Source: Polynucleobacter nymphae (GTDB lineage: Bacteria; Pseudomonadota; Gammaproteobacteria; Burkholderiales; Burkholderiaceae). From it: a stretch of 64,000 nucleotides of DNA. Positions 45,224-55,419 of this stretch are shown in pieces. A model generated the notes under the pieces. It was not told where the DNA came from, did not search any database, and saw only the letters and a program-made list of their open reading frames with translations. Where the stretch lies: positions 1,364,001 to 1,428,000 of the forward strand of contig NZ_JACVPA010000001.1 in assembly GCF_018882155.1 (NCBI RefSeq), written 5' to 3'. A program made the position numbers and the translations under genes. The number at the start of each line of letters is the position of its first letter. The stretch's first letter is position 1.

Positions 45224-45814
45224 ATGAATACCACCCTTTTACGCACTTGTTGCATTGCTGCTCTATTCTTGATTTTGACAGCGTGTAGTCCAAAGCCAGA
45301 ATTTAAGAATATTGATATCACTGGTAGTACCGCTTTTGGCAAAGACTTTAGTTTGCTAGATCCAGATGGCAAGGTGAGAACGCTGGCAGACTTTAAGGGC
45401 AAAGTAGTGCTGATGTTCTTTGGTTACACACAGTGTCCTGATGTTTGCCCAACTACCTTGACTGAAATGCAGCAAGTGATGACCATCTTAGGGCCTCAAT
45501 CAGATAAGGTACAGGTGCTTTTTGTGACTGTTGATCCTGGGCGAGATACCGCTACGATTTTGAAGCAGTATGTTCCCGCATTTGATCCGCGCTTCTTAGG
45601 ACTACGTCCGACAGATGACGCTGCTTTAGAAAAGGTTGCCAAGGACTTTAAGATTTATTACAAGAAGGTGCCAGGTACAAGTCCCGGTTCCTACACCATA
45701 GATCACACAGCAGGCAGCTATGCATTTGATCCAGACGGTCGATTGCGTTTGTATATCAAGCATGCTCAAGGCCCTGAGACCTTGGCACATGACTTGAAAG
45801 AGCTCTTAAAGTAA
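45224..45814 (+). CDS. SCO family copper chaperone lipoprotein
   Basis: A 196-residue protein with a lipobox L-T-A-C21, followed by a thioredoxin fold with the copper-binding pair C71-P-D-V-C75 and the third ligand His in I-D-H-T-A-G-S. It delivers copper to the CuA centre of coxB from the periplasmic side. It is the last gene of the oxidase-assembly unit and converges with rpoH, 11 bp apart. Confidence 0.94.
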   Translation: MNTTLLRTCCIAALFLILTACSPKPEFKNIDITGSTAFGKDFSLLDPDGKVRTLADFKGKVVLMFFGYTQCPDVCPTTLTEMQQVMTILGPQSDKVQVLFVTVDPGRDTATILKQYVPAFDPRFLGLRPTDDAALEKVAKDFKIYYKKVPGTSPGSYTIDHTAGSYAFDPDGRLRLYIKHAQGPETLAHDLKELLK

Positions 45815-45825
45815 GAGAATGCTAG

Positions 45826-46761
45826 TTAGGCTGCTTCAGATTGCAGCATGCCGCGCATCTTTTTGAGGGCAGCTGTCTCAATTTGACGCACGCGTTCAGC
45901 TGAGATACCGTATTCATGGGCAAGGTCATGTAAGGTTTTGGTACCCTTACCATCAGCATCCATTGCTAACCAACGTGACTGCACAATGTTGCGGCTACGC
46001 TCATCTAAAGCCATCAAAGCTTGGTCTAACTTAGGGCCTTGCAGCGCATCAGCTTCATTGCTAGCAATACGTTCTGTCGGCTCTTGGCTGTTATCGGCAA
46101 GCCATTGAATCGGTGCATAGGCTACATCTTCATTAGTATCATCGCCTTCAAGAGCAACATCACCACCGGCAAGACGCATTTCCATTTCTTTCACATCAGA
46201 ACCTTTGACATCAAGAGCTTTAGCTAAAGCATTGATTTCACCGGGAGTGAGGGCGCTTAAAGTGGGTTTATTACTGCGTAAGTTAAAGAACAACTTGCGT
46301 TGTGCTTTCGTGGTTGCCATCTTGACTAGGCGCCAATTCTTGAGAATGTACTCATGAATCTCCGCTTTGATCCAATGGATGGCATAAGACACTAAACGGG
46401 CGCCATTATTTGGGTCATAACGTTTAACAGCTTTCATCAAACCGATATTGCCTTCTTGAATTAAGTCTGCATGTGGAATGCCATAACCAAGATATTGGCG
46501 AGCGACAGAAACAACGAGACGTAAATGTGAGAGCACTAAAGTTTTAGCTGCATCGACATTTTCAGAGCGACGAAATTCCTGCGCAAGATGTAACTCTTCT
46601 GCAGCACTTAGCATGGGCACGCGATTAACGTACGCGATGTAAGAATCAAGAGTGCCAACCCCTAGGGATGGCAGCATCGGAAATGTGGATGCAGATGCAG
46701 ACGCAGTCTGCATGATAGGCAGTCTTTGCATGTTCGAATTGTCAGATTTCTGTTGAAACAT
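45826..46761 (-). CDS. rpoH: RNA polymerase sigma-32 factor
   Basis: Heat-shock sigma factor of 311 residues. Region 2 is E-G-N-I-G-L-M-K-A-V-K-R-Y-D and the RpoH box is K-A-Q-R-K-L-F-F-N-L-R. Region 4 is L-H-D-L-A-H-E-Y-G-I-S-A-E-R-V-R-Q-I-E. It lies downstream of ftsY but has its own promoter with a perfect CIRCE operator, so it should be repressed by HrcA. In addition the mRNA may have thermosensor folding, which I did not assess. Confidence 0.96.
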   Translation of the reverse strand: MFQQKSDNSNMQRLPIMQTASASASTFPMLPSLGVGTLDSYIAYVNRVPMLSAAEELHLAQEFRRSENVDAAKTLVLSHLRLVVSVARQYLGYGIPHADLIQEGNIGLMKAVKRYDPNNGARLVSYAIHWIKAEIHEYILKNWRLVKMATTKAQRKLFFNLRSNKPTLSALTPGEINALAKALDVKGSDVKEMEMRLAGGDVALEGDDTNEDVAYAPIQWLADNSQEPTERIASNEADALQGPKLDQALMALDERSRNIVQSRWLAMDADGKGTKTLHDLAHEYGISAERVRQIETAALKKMRGMLQSEAA

Positions 46762-46782
46762 TTTTTATCAATAGGTGGTGTT

Positions 46783-46812
46783 AATAGAAGTCTATTTTAG
46801 CACTCCTGTCAA
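46783..46812 (-). promoter_or_regulatory. Sigma-70 promoter of rpoH
   Basis: On the minus strand, a perfect TTGACA (46807-46812), 18-bp spacer and TCTATT (46783-46788). The -35 lies within the spacer of the CIRCE element, so bound HrcA would block it. Confidence 0.65.
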
Positions 46813-46823
46813 GAGAGTGCTAA
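46797..46823. promoter_or_regulatory. CIRCE element (HrcA operator) upstream of rpoH
   Basis: TTAGCACTC, 9 nt, GAGTGCTAA: identical to the consensus CIRCE inverted repeat. It covers the -35 of rpoH and lies 35 bp before the start codon. The HrcA gene itself is not in this window. Confidence 0.93.
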
Positions 46824-46851
46824 GGGTTTATATAGTCTATAAGTAGCTGAT

Positions 46852-47742
46852 TTAATTGAATAATTCTGCTGAATATTGCCCCGCTGTGAATGGGGCTAAA
46901 TCATCAATTCCTTCACCTTTGCCAAGGGCCAATATGACCGGTTTTGGTTCATCTTGGAGGGTATGTGCCAGGGCGCAGATAACACCGCCCTTAGCGGTGC
47001 CATCAAGCTTAGTAACAATGATTCCAGTAAGACCTAAGGCCGTATGAAACGCCTTTACTTGGCTTAAGCCATTTTGACCAGTATTGCCATCAAGTACTAG
47101 CAAAGTGTGGTGAGGCGCTCCAGGAAGGGCCTTGGCGATGACACGTTTGACCTTCTTGAGCTCTTCCATGAGGTGGTCTTGGGTCGCAAGGCGACCGGCG
47201 GTATCAATGATCAAGATGTCACTTTTACGTGAGATCGCGGAATGGATAGCATCGTGAGCAACCGCAGCGGCATCACCACCTTCTTGCGAAATGACATCTA
47301 CTTGATTGCGACCCCCCCATTCTTGCAATTGATTGCGCGCAGCAGCTCTAAAGGTATCACCTGCAGCTAAGAGGACTGATTTGCCCTGAGACTGAAAGAG
47401 CCGACAAAGCTTTCCAATCGTAGTTGTCTTGCCGGCTCCATTAACCCCTACTACTAACCATACCTCTGGGATATTCGCTTTACTAGATTCAAAAAGTGGA
47501 TTTGGTGAGGGTTCTAAGACCTTTAATAGAGCGCTGACTTCTCCAATGAGAAGCGCTTGAAGCTCTTGTACGCTAGAGGCTTTTTCAGATTTAGCAGCTT
47601 TACGTAGCTTGCCAATCAATTGTTCGGTCGTGGGCAGACCCACATCACTTTGAATGAGTGATTCTTCTAATGCATCAAACCAAGCTTCATCTGTTTTGCT
47701 TGATTTAAAAAGGGATCCGAGGGTTTTACGTAAGCCGAACAT
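46852..47742 (-). CDS. ftsY: Signal recognition particle receptor FtsY
   Basis: GTPase that docks SRP-ribosome complexes to the translocon. The NG domain is complete: G-V-N-G-A-G-K-T-T-T (P-loop), D-T-A-G-R and T-K-L-D-G-T-A-K-G-G. At 296 residues it lacks the long acidic A domain of E. coli FtsY; only about 10 basic residues precede the N domain. It is divergent from the M16 peptidase pair, and no SD is seen before the ATG. Confidence 0.96.
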   Translation of the reverse strand: MFGLRKTLGSLFKSSKTDEAWFDALEESLIQSDVGLPTTEQLIGKLRKAAKSEKASSVQELQALLIGEVSALLKVLEPSPNPLFESSKANIPEVWLVVGVNGAGKTTTIGKLCRLFQSQGKSVLLAAGDTFRAAARNQLQEWGGRNQVDVISQEGGDAAAVAHDAIHSAISRKSDILIIDTAGRLATQDHLMEELKKVKRVIAKALPGAPHHTLLVLDGNTGQNGLSQVKAFHTALGLTGIIVTKLDGTAKGGVICALAHTLQDEPKPVILALGKGEGIDDLAPFTAGQYSAELFN

Positions 47743-47805
47743 AATCGCTACAATTTAAACCTTGCATCTTATCAATTTAATTCTTGGGATATGGTGATTT
47801 AGCAG

Positions 47806-49173
47806 ATGCGTTCCAATTTACTCCGAATTTGCTTTTTATTCTTGCTCTGTGCCCCCATATCTTGGGCTGCCAGTAGCGATTCTGTGGATACTCACGAATT
47901 CTTGCTCAGCAATGGATTGAAACTCATTATTCGCGAGGATCATCGCGCCCCTACTGTTGCTCATATGGCTTGGTATCGCGCAGGCTCAATGGATGAAGTA
48001 AATGGCCGCACTGGTGTTGCACATGTTCTTGAACACATGATGTTTAAGGGGACCCATAAAGTGAAGTCTGGAGAGTTCTCTCGATTAGTGGCCGCCGTTG
48101 GTGGGCGCGAGAATGCGTTTACATCTCGCGATTACACCGCCTACTTTCAGCAAGTTGAAAAATCTAAGCTAGATGAAGTGATTAAGCTTGAAGCAGATCG
48201 CATGTCTAATCTCAATTTTGACGATGCTGAATTTTTAAAAGAGATTCAGGTGGTAATGGAGGAGCGCCGCTTGCGTACAGAAGATAATCCGAGCAGCCTC
48301 TTAAATGAATCACTGATGGCGACTGCTTATATGAGTTCGCCTTATCGTCATCCGGTGGTTGGTTGGATGAATGATTTACAAAATATGAAGGCTGCCGATG
48401 CGCGTGACTGGTATCGTAGTTGGTATGCGCCAAATAATGCAACTGTAGTCATTAGTGGCGATGTAGACCCTCAGCAAATTCTGCAGGTGGTTGAAAAGTA
48501 TTACGGTGTAATTGCTATGAAAGAGTTGCCAGTCCGCAAGCCGCAAATTGAGCCACCCCAAAAAGGAATCAAGCAAGTACAGGTGAGGGCACCCGCCGAT
48601 AGCGCCCAATTGGCTATGGCTTGGAAAGTACCACGCTTAGAGCCTGGCAAGCTTGATGATCCTGAGCCTTATGCACTTGAGCTACTAACGGCTGTACTGG
48701 ATGGTTATGACAATGCCCGTCTTAATAGAACGCTAGTTAAACAAGAAAAAGTAGTTAATGATGTTGGCGTTGCTTATGACATGATTTCTCGTGGACCAGA
48801 ATTATTTTTAATCAGCGTTTCTATGGCAAAGGGCAAGACGATTGCTCAAGCCCAAGCAAGTATTCGTAAGGCCTTGGACGATTTAAAGCAAAAAGGGATT
48901 TTAGAGTCTGAGCTAAAGCGTATCAAGGTTCGAATACTTTCCGATCAAATTTATAAGCGCGATAGTATTTTTGGCCAAGCAATGGAAATTGGTACTACCG
49001 AGATGGCAGGTATTTCTTGGAAAGATATCGATTACATATTAAAAAAAATGCAAACAATTACGCCTGAACAGGTTCAAGCAGTTGCTAAGAAATATTTAGT
49101 GGATGAAGGTTTAACGATTGCTGTACTCGATCCCCAGGCTCGGAAATCTGAAGTCAGCAAGGAGGGTAAATGA
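47806..49173 (+). CDS. M16 zinc metallopeptidase, catalytic subunit
   Basis: Exported pitrilysin-family protease of 455 residues. A signal peptide covers residues 1-21. The inverted zinc motif is H73-V-L-E-H77 with a third ligand Glu in the M-E-E-R-R-L-R-T-E region about 75 residues later. It pairs with the next gene (4-bp overlap), which lacks the zinc motif, as in heterodimeric processing peptidases. The substrate is unknown. Confidence 0.92.
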   Translation: MRSNLLRICFLFLLCAPISWAASSDSVDTHEFLLSNGLKLIIREDHRAPTVAHMAWYRAGSMDEVNGRTGVAHVLEHMMFKGTHKVKSGEFSRLVAAVGGRENAFTSRDYTAYFQQVEKSKLDEVIKLEADRMSNLNFDDAEFLKEIQVVMEERRLRTEDNPSSLLNESLMATAYMSSPYRHPVVGWMNDLQNMKAADARDWYRSWYAPNNATVVISGDVDPQQILQVVEKYYGVIAMKELPVRKPQIEPPQKGIKQVQVRAPADSAQLAMAWKVPRLEPGKLDDPEPYALELLTAVLDGYDNARLNRTLVKQEKVVNDVGVAYDMISRGPELFLISVSMAKGKTIAQAQASIRKALDDLKQKGILESELKRIKVRILSDQIYKRDSIFGQAMEIGTTEMAGISWKDIDYILKKMQTITPEQVQAVAKKYLVDEGLTIAVLDPQARKSEVSKEGK

Positions 49174-50510
49174 TGAAAGCTCTCAAAAATAGTATTCTGG
49201 TTTGCTTGATTACATTGGGTTGCTTTGCTACTGCACACGCTATTTTACCAATTGAGAGGCTTGATAGTTTTAAGGGTAGTAAAGGATATTTAGTTCAAAC
49301 CAAAGCACTACCTATGGTCGATATTGAAGTCAGTATTGACGCTGGCCATCGCTTCGACCCTATCGGTAAGAGCGGTTTGGCTGATATGACAGCAGGCCTT
49401 ATGAATTATGGGGTCAAGAGTGATCAAGGCATGCTTAGCGAAGCTCAAATCGCGGATGAGATCGCAGATTTAGGCGCCAATATTAGCTTATCTGTTGGTG
49501 GCGAGCGTACCATTTTGCGCATACGCAGCTTAAGCAGAAAAGATTTGCGTGATCGAGCAGTCAAATTAACTGCTGCAATGTTAAGTTCACCGACTTATGA
49601 AACAAAAATAGTGGAGCGGGAAAAGCAAAGAACGATTACTAATTTGCTTGAGGCTGAAACAAAGCCCGAGTTTATTCTTGAGCGGCGCTTTAAAAAATCT
49701 GTGTATGGCAACTACCCACTTGGAACTACTCCAACCATCAAGTCAGTAGCTGCGGTCAGCGCGAATGATTTAATGCAATTTCATAAACAGTTTTATCGTA
49801 GTGATCGCATGATTGTGAGTATTGTGGGTGATGTTGATCAAGCTCAGGCTAATGAAATCGTACAGATCCTACTACAAAAAATTCCTCAATCTGGCGCTTC
49901 TATTGCTCAGTTGCCAGAGTTGCAACGTTCACCAGTAGAGCCCTTAGCGCAGCGTGAGATTCAGATCCCTTTTGATTCTCAGCAGGCGCATATTACGATG
50001 GGAATGACTGCTGTAACTCGCAGCAATCCAGATTACTTCCCTCTTCTAGTAGGTAATTACGTGTTAGGTGGCGGCGGCTTCGTGTCTCGACTAATGGCAG
50101 AGGTACGCGAGAAACGTGGGCTTGCCTATAGTGTCTTTAGTTACTTTGCTCCTGGTAAAGATACCGGTATTTTCCAGGCTGGTCTTCAGACCAAGAGTGA
50201 TCAGGCTGCAATGGCGCTTGAAGTCATGAGCTCAACCATTGCAAAATTTATTGCTGACGGCCCAACGCCATCCGAGTTGCTTGCTGCTAAATCTAATTTG
50301 GTAAATGGCTATCCATTGCGCATTGATAACAATCGCAAATTATTGGATAACGTTTCATCGATTGCCTGGAACGATTTACCACTAGACACAATGGAGATCT
50401 GGACTAAGCAAGTAGAGGCAGTTACTTTGGAGCAAGTGAGTGCTGCTTTCCAAAAATATCTAGCGATGGATCGTATGAAAATTGTGGTGTTGGGAGCAAA
50501 AAATAAATAA
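49170..50510 (+). CDS. M16 peptidase-like, non-catalytic subunit
   Basis: A 446-residue exported protein of the same fold: signal peptide to about A-H-A, L-A-D-M-T-A-G-L-M where the zinc H-x-x-E-H would be (so no metal site), and the C-terminal half R-E-K-R-G-L-A-Y-S-V-F-S typical of M16 partners. It probably forms a heterodimer with the preceding peptidase. rsmD begins within or just before its stop. Confidence 0.9.
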   Translation: MMKALKNSILVCLITLGCFATAHAILPIERLDSFKGSKGYLVQTKALPMVDIEVSIDAGHRFDPIGKSGLADMTAGLMNYGVKSDQGMLSEAQIADEIADLGANISLSVGGERTILRIRSLSRKDLRDRAVKLTAAMLSSPTYETKIVEREKQRTITNLLEAETKPEFILERRFKKSVYGNYPLGTTPTIKSVAAVSANDLMQFHKQFYRSDRMIVSIVGDVDQAQANEIVQILLQKIPQSGASIAQLPELQRSPVEPLAQREIQIPFDSQQAHITMGMTAVTRSNPDYFPLLVGNYVLGGGGFVSRLMAEVREKRGLAYSVFSYFAPGKDTGIFQAGLQTKSDQAAMALEVMSSTIAKFIADGPTPSELLAAKSNLVNGYPLRIDNNRKLLDNVSSIAWNDLPLDTMEIWTKQVEAVTLEQVSAAFQKYLAMDRMKIVVLGAKNK

Positions 50511-51120
50511 GTCTACAAAGGCTTCAAGGACAGAACCGCCCAAGAAGGTACGAATCATTGGCGGCGTTTGGAGAAGTCGTTTATTGACTGTTTTAGAGTT
50601 ACCTGGATTGCGCCCCACTACCGATCGAATCAGAGAAAATTTGTTTAATTGGCTTGGTCAGGATCTAACAGGATTGCATTGTCTAGATCTATTTGCTGGC
50701 ACCGGAGCTTTGGGTTTTGAGGCAGCTTCTCGCGGCGCTGATGTTGTAGTGTTGTTGGAAAAAGATAAAAAAGCCCACGCAAATCTATTGAGAAATTTTT
50801 CTTTACTACAGTCTTCGCCTCTGAGCAGTAAGGTAGCAATTTTGCATCGAGATAGCCTCGAATATCTCAAGCAGCAGGCTGACGGTTCAAGCAATTTAAT
50901 TTTCATAGACCCCCCTTTTCAAGAATCGGCCTTATTGGAACAAAGCGTCATCGAGGCCGGTCGGGTTTGTGATGATTCTCGTGGGGGTGGTATTTATGTC
51001 GAATTTCCCTCGAATCGGGCTCGCGAGGAGATAGAGGCCCTCCTGCCAGACTGGCATTGTGGAAAATACTTAGAGGCGGGCCAGGTAAAAGCTTTTCTAT
51101 TTCGCAGTGGAAGAGGCTAA
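50482..51120 (+). CDS. rsmD: 16S rRNA (guanine(966)-N(2))-methyltransferase
   Basis: Methylates G966 in the 30S head. Motifs are V-R-I-I-G-G-V-W-R-S-R at the N-terminus, L-D-L-F-A-G-T-G-A-L-G-F-E (SAM) and I-D-P-P-F (catalytic). The body is normal, but the start is unclear: no ATG or GTG is in frame before V-R-I-I-G-G. The coordinates use TTG 50482, inside the peptidase gene; an ATA at 50503 has a better-placed GGGAG. coaD follows after 36 bp. Confidence 0.88.
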   Translation: MWCWEQKINKSTKASRTEPPKKVRIIGGVWRSRLLTVLELPGLRPTTDRIRENLFNWLGQDLTGLHCLDLFAGTGALGFEAASRGADVVVLLEKDKKAHANLLRNFSLLQSSPLSSKVAILHRDSLEYLKQQADGSSNLIFIDPPFQESALLEQSVIEAGRVCDDSRGGGIYVEFPSNRAREEIEALLPDWHCGKYLEAGQVKAFLFRSGRG

Positions 51121-51141
51121 ACTCTTGCCTGTAGCTGATAA

Positions 51142-51654
<513 letters not shown>

Positions 51655-51667
51655 GGTTAGCGAGTAA

Positions 51668-52524
<857 letters not shown>

Positions 52525-52530
52525 GATGGG

Positions 52531-52536
52531 AGTTTA
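52531..52536 (-). promoter_or_regulatory. -10 hexamer, leaderless position, pth
   Basis: TAAACT on the minus strand, CCCATC (6 nt), then the ATG at 52524. A TTGTAG lies at 17-bp spacing upstream as a possible -35. Confidence 0.5.
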
Positions 52537-52561
52537 AAGACTTAAAAGCTTTTCTACAAAA

Positions 52562-52593
52562 AAGTAAAAAGAAAGCCCGCTTGCGCGGGCCTT
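52562..52593 (-). terminator. Terminator of rplY
   Basis: On the minus strand, GCCCGC, loop GCAA, GCGGGC, flanked by A-T and G-T pairs, then TTTCTTTTT. It follows the rplY stop by about 30 bp. Confidence 0.8.
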
Positions 52594-52622
52594 CTTAATG
52601 CAAGGGATAGAGCTTAAGTGAA

Positions 52623-53291
52623 TTAAGACTTATCTTTCTCTTTACCTGCAGCAGCTGCAGGGGCAGCAGCATCAGCAGCAGGGGCTGCAGCAGCTGCAGG
52701 AGCAGCTTCTTCAGTCTCAGCAGCTTTAACAGCCGGAATACGTGCGTTTGCAATAACTGGGTTCTCTTGTTCAATGTGCAATACCAAGCTAACACCTTTT
52801 GGCAACACAACGTCTTTAGCATGAATGGAGTGACCCACTTCAATTTTGCTCAAGTCCACTTCAAGGAAGCCTGGTAAGTCTGCTGGTAAGCAAGAAATTT
52901 CCAGATCATTGAGGATATGGCTAACAACAGCGCCTTGTAATTTCACGGCAGTTGAAATCTCAGCATTGGTAAAGTGCAATGGAACGCGCATATGAACTTT
53001 CTCAGTCGCAGATACGCGCTGGAAGTCAATGTGCAATACCAATGGCTTAAATGGATGCATTTGGTAATCACGCAACAACACTTTTTGTGTTTTTCCGCCG
53101 ATTTCCAAATCCAAAATGGATGAGTGAAATGCTTCTTTACGGAGAGCATGAAACAGTGCGTTGTGGTCTAACTCGATAACAGCGGCTGCATCTTTACTAC
53201 CGTAAACGATTCCCGGAGTTTTTCCGGAATTGCGCAGACGGCGGCTCGCACCCGTTCCCTGTACGCTTCTTTCAAAGGCTACTACTTTCAT
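52623..53291 (-). CDS. rplY: 50S ribosomal protein L25 / Ctc
   Basis: 5S rRNA-binding ribosomal protein of the long TL5/Ctc form. Residues 1-95 are the L25 domain ([12 protein letters not shown] and P-G-I-V-Y-G), and the second beta domain runs to about 185. A low-complexity Ala/Pro/Glu tail of about 35 residues ends the protein. Its DNA holds a direct repeat. prs lies upstream, but there is a separate promoter, and a hairpin terminator follows. Confidence 0.94.
   Translation of the reverse strand: MKVVAFERSVQGTGASRRLRNSGKTPGIVYGSKDAAAVIELDHNALFHALRKEAFHSSILDLEIGGKTQKVLLRDYQMHPFKPLVLHIDFQRVSATEKVHMRVPLHFTNAEISTAVKLQGAVVSHILNDLEISCLPADLPGFLEVDLSKIEVGHSIHAKDVVLPKGVSLVLHIEQENPVIANARIPAVKAAETEEAAPAAAAAPAADAAAPAAAAGKEKDKS
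52646..52700. repeat. Imperfect GCA/CTG-rich repeat in the rplY 3' end
   Basis: A 16-bp sequence (CTGCAGCAGCTGCAGG) occurs at 52646-52661 and again at 52685-52700, separated by further CAG/GCA units. It encodes the Ala-rich tail of L25 and could slip. Confidence 0.65.
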
Positions 53292-53347
53292 AATGAATTC
53301 CCTAGTTAAGGTTAATTTCCGTTCGCGACCAAACAGAAAAGCCTTCG

Positions 53348-53353
53348 ATTATA
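53348..53353 (-). promoter_or_regulatory. Consensus -10 of the rplY promoter
   Basis: TATAAT on the minus strand; a leader of about 50 nt would result. No good -35 at 16-18 bp was found, so the call is moderate. Confidence 0.45.
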
Positions 53354-53438
53354 TCGTGGGAAGGAGGGTTTTTGCCTACAAATGCTTAAAAAACGCCTAA
53401 GAACTAGCAAAAAACGGGGTAAAGCAGGGATTTTTCGC

Positions 53439-54407
53439 CTATTCAGCAAACATCGACATCACCGAGTCACCTTTGCTAATCCGGGAGAGGGTTTCAGCGA
53501 GAAGGGGGGCAACAGTCAATTGACGAATTTTAGCCACTTTCATGGCCTCAGGAGTCAAGGGAATGGTATCGGTAACGACTAATTCATCGAGTTCAGAGGC
53601 AGCAATACGGGCGACTGCGCCGCCGGATAGGACCGCATGGGTACAGTAGGCAGTAACACCCTTAGCACCGCGCTCTTTAAGTGCTTCAGCCGCCTTACAG
53701 AGGGTTCCACCAGTATCAATGATGTCATCCATGATGACGCAATGGCGACCTTCAACTTCACCAATCAGATGCATGACTTCAGAGACATTTGCTTTAGGGC
53801 GGCGTTTATCAATAATTGCCAAATCAGTGCCGAGTTGTTTAGCCATAGCGCGAGCACGAACTACACCGCCGATATCTGGCGAGACGATGATGAGGTCTTT
53901 TTGGGTCTTCTGCGCTTCTAAGTCTGCCAAGAGTACTGGTGAGGCATAAATATTGTCTACCGGAATATCAAAGAAACCTTGGATTTGATCAGCGTGCAGA
54001 TCCATTGTGAGTACGCGCTCAATACCAGCTACCGACTGAAGCATATTGGCAATGATGCGGGCCGAGATTGCAACGCGGGCAGAGCGAGGGCGACGGTCTT
54101 GGCGGGCATAGCCAAAGTAAGGGATTACGGCAGTGATCCGACCAGCTGACGCACGCTTAAGAGCATCAATCATGATCATGAGCTCCATTAAGTTGTCGTT
54201 AGTTGGGGCGCAGGTTGATTGAATCACGACAACATTTTTACCGCGAACATTTTCTTGAATTTCGACTTGGATCTCGCCATCTGAGAATCGGCCTACAAAG
54301 GCTTTGCCCATGGTGAGCTTAAGCTCTTTGGCAACAGCCTCTGCCAAAATGGGATTTGCGTTACCTGTGAATAGGGTCAGTAAATCTGAGTGGGTAGGGG
54401 CAGTCAT
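53439..54407 (-). CDS. prs: Ribose-phosphate pyrophosphokinase
   Basis: Makes PRPP from ribose 5-phosphate and ATP for nucleotide, His and Trp synthesis. Motifs in the 322-residue protein are [19 protein letters not shown] (ATP loop), [11 protein letters not shown] and the PRPP loop [12 protein letters not shown]. Upstream lie tRNA-Gln and ispE, and probably the same leftward transcript passes through. Confidence 0.97.
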   Translation of the reverse strand: MTAPTHSDLLTLFTGNANPILAEAVAKELKLTMGKAFVGRFSDGEIQVEIQENVRGKNVVVIQSTCAPTNDNLMELMIMIDALKRASAGRITAVIPYFGYARQDRRPRSARVAISARIIANMLQSVAGIERVLTMDLHADQIQGFFDIPVDNIYASPVLLADLEAQKTQKDLIIVSPDIGGVVRARAMAKQLGTDLAIIDKRRPKANVSEVMHLIGEVEGRHCVIMDDIIDTGGTLCKAAEALKERGAKGVTAYCTHAVLSGGAVARIAASELDELVVTDTIPLTPEAMKVAKIRQLTVAPLLAETLSRISKGDSVMSMFAE

Positions 54408-54461
54408 AGGGTCAAGGGCTTTGTCGGGTCAAAAGGTTATCTTTATCATTTCTTCAGTATT

Positions 54462-54538
54462 TGGCAGGGGAAGAAGGATTCGAACCTTCGCATGCTGGAA
54501 TCAAAATCCAGTGCCTTAACCAGCTTGGCGATTCCCCT
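54462..54538 (-). tRNA. tRNA-Gln (UUG anticodon)
   Basis: A 77-nt cloverleaf read on the minus strand. The acceptor arms are AGGGGAA and TTCCCCT, discriminator G and an encoded CCA. The anticodon stem is CTGGA/TCCAG with loop TTTTGAT, anticodon TTG (complement of 54502-54504). The T-arm has GGTTCGAATCC. Located between ispE and prs as in related bacteria. Confidence 0.96.
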
Positions 54539-54543
54539 ACAGG

Positions 54544-55419
54544 TCATTCTGAAGAAATCAAATTGTAAGCGGGATTTTTATTTAAGCCCCGAACAATCCG
54601 ACCTACCCACCCCTTTGGAAGAGTTTGCAAAAGATTTTCTAGTTTTGCGGTATCTGTCTTAGGGTCTAAGACAGTAAAAACGCTACTTCCAGAGCCCGAC
54701 ATACGGGGCTCTGAGCCCGGTACTGCATGGCCAATCCAATCCAAAGCTTGCTTCACTTGAGGACAAATCCGCATCGCTACTGCCTGACAATCGTTTGATA
54801 AGTCTGACCATGGCGATGCAAGAAAGCCATCAATTGTAATCTGAGCATGATTTCGGGTCAATTCTGGAGCTTGAAAAATACTCGCTGTGGCAATTCCTTG
54901 TTGGGGAAAAATCACCAAAAAATCACTATTTTCGAGCTCAATGCCTTGGATTTTTTCGCCTATTCCTTCCACAAAAGCATTTTGGCCATAGATAAAAAAG
55001 GGCACATCAGCGCCAAGTTGCAAACCTAAACTTGCTAAAGATTCTTTGTCTAATTTGAGATTCCAGAGTGTATTAAGTCCAATCAAAGTGCTTGCTGCAT
55101 CTGAGGATCCGCCACCTAATCCAGCGCCCATCGGAATTTCTTTTTGAAGGCTGATTTCAACCCCGCCCTCAAAATTGCAAAAATCTTTTAATAATTTTGC
55201 CGCGCGTACTACTAAATCTTGTTCTAGTGGTACGCCGGGTATTGGGTTGATTCGGCGTACTTCATTTTCTGGAATTGCTTTTAAGGAAACAATGTCGCAC
55301 CAGTCAATTAACTGGAAAACAGACTGGAGTAAGTGGTAGCCATCGGCCCGGCGTCCGACGATGTGTAGAAAAAGATTGAGCTTTGCTGGTGAGCGCAGCA
55401 CCAAGGTAGGTTTAGTCAT
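54544..55419 (-). CDS. ispE: 4-diphosphocytidyl-2-C-methyl-D-erythritol kinase
   Basis: GHMP kinase of the MEP isoprenoid pathway. The 291-residue protein has S-P-A-K-L-N-L-F-L-H at the N-terminus, the ATP loop P-M-G-A-G-L-G-G-G-S-S-D-A-A and M-S-G-S-G-S-S-V-F near the end. The ATG at 55419 was chosen; a TTG 12 nt upstream is also open. It overlaps the TPR-LolB stop by 8 bp, so the two are coupled. tRNA-Gln begins 6 bp after its stop. Confidence 0.95.
   Translation of the reverse strand: MTKPTLVLRSPAKLNLFLHIVGRRADGYHLLQSVFQLIDWCDIVSLKAIPENEVRRINPIPGVPLEQDLVVRAAKLLKDFCNFEGGVEISLQKEIPMGAGLGGGSSDAASTLIGLNTLWNLKLDKESLASLGLQLGADVPFFIYGQNAFVEGIGEKIQGIELENSDFLVIFPQQGIATASIFQAPELTRNHAQITIDGFLASPWSDLSNDCQAVAMRICPQVKQALDWIGHAVPGSEPRMSGSGSSVFTVLDPKTDTAKLENLLQTLPKGWVGRIVRGLNKNPAYNLISSE

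Noticed and set aside
52595..52843. Leucine-rich 82-codon frame at the rplY end
   Set aside because: It is the frame-shifted reading of the GCA/CTG-rich Ala tail of L25.
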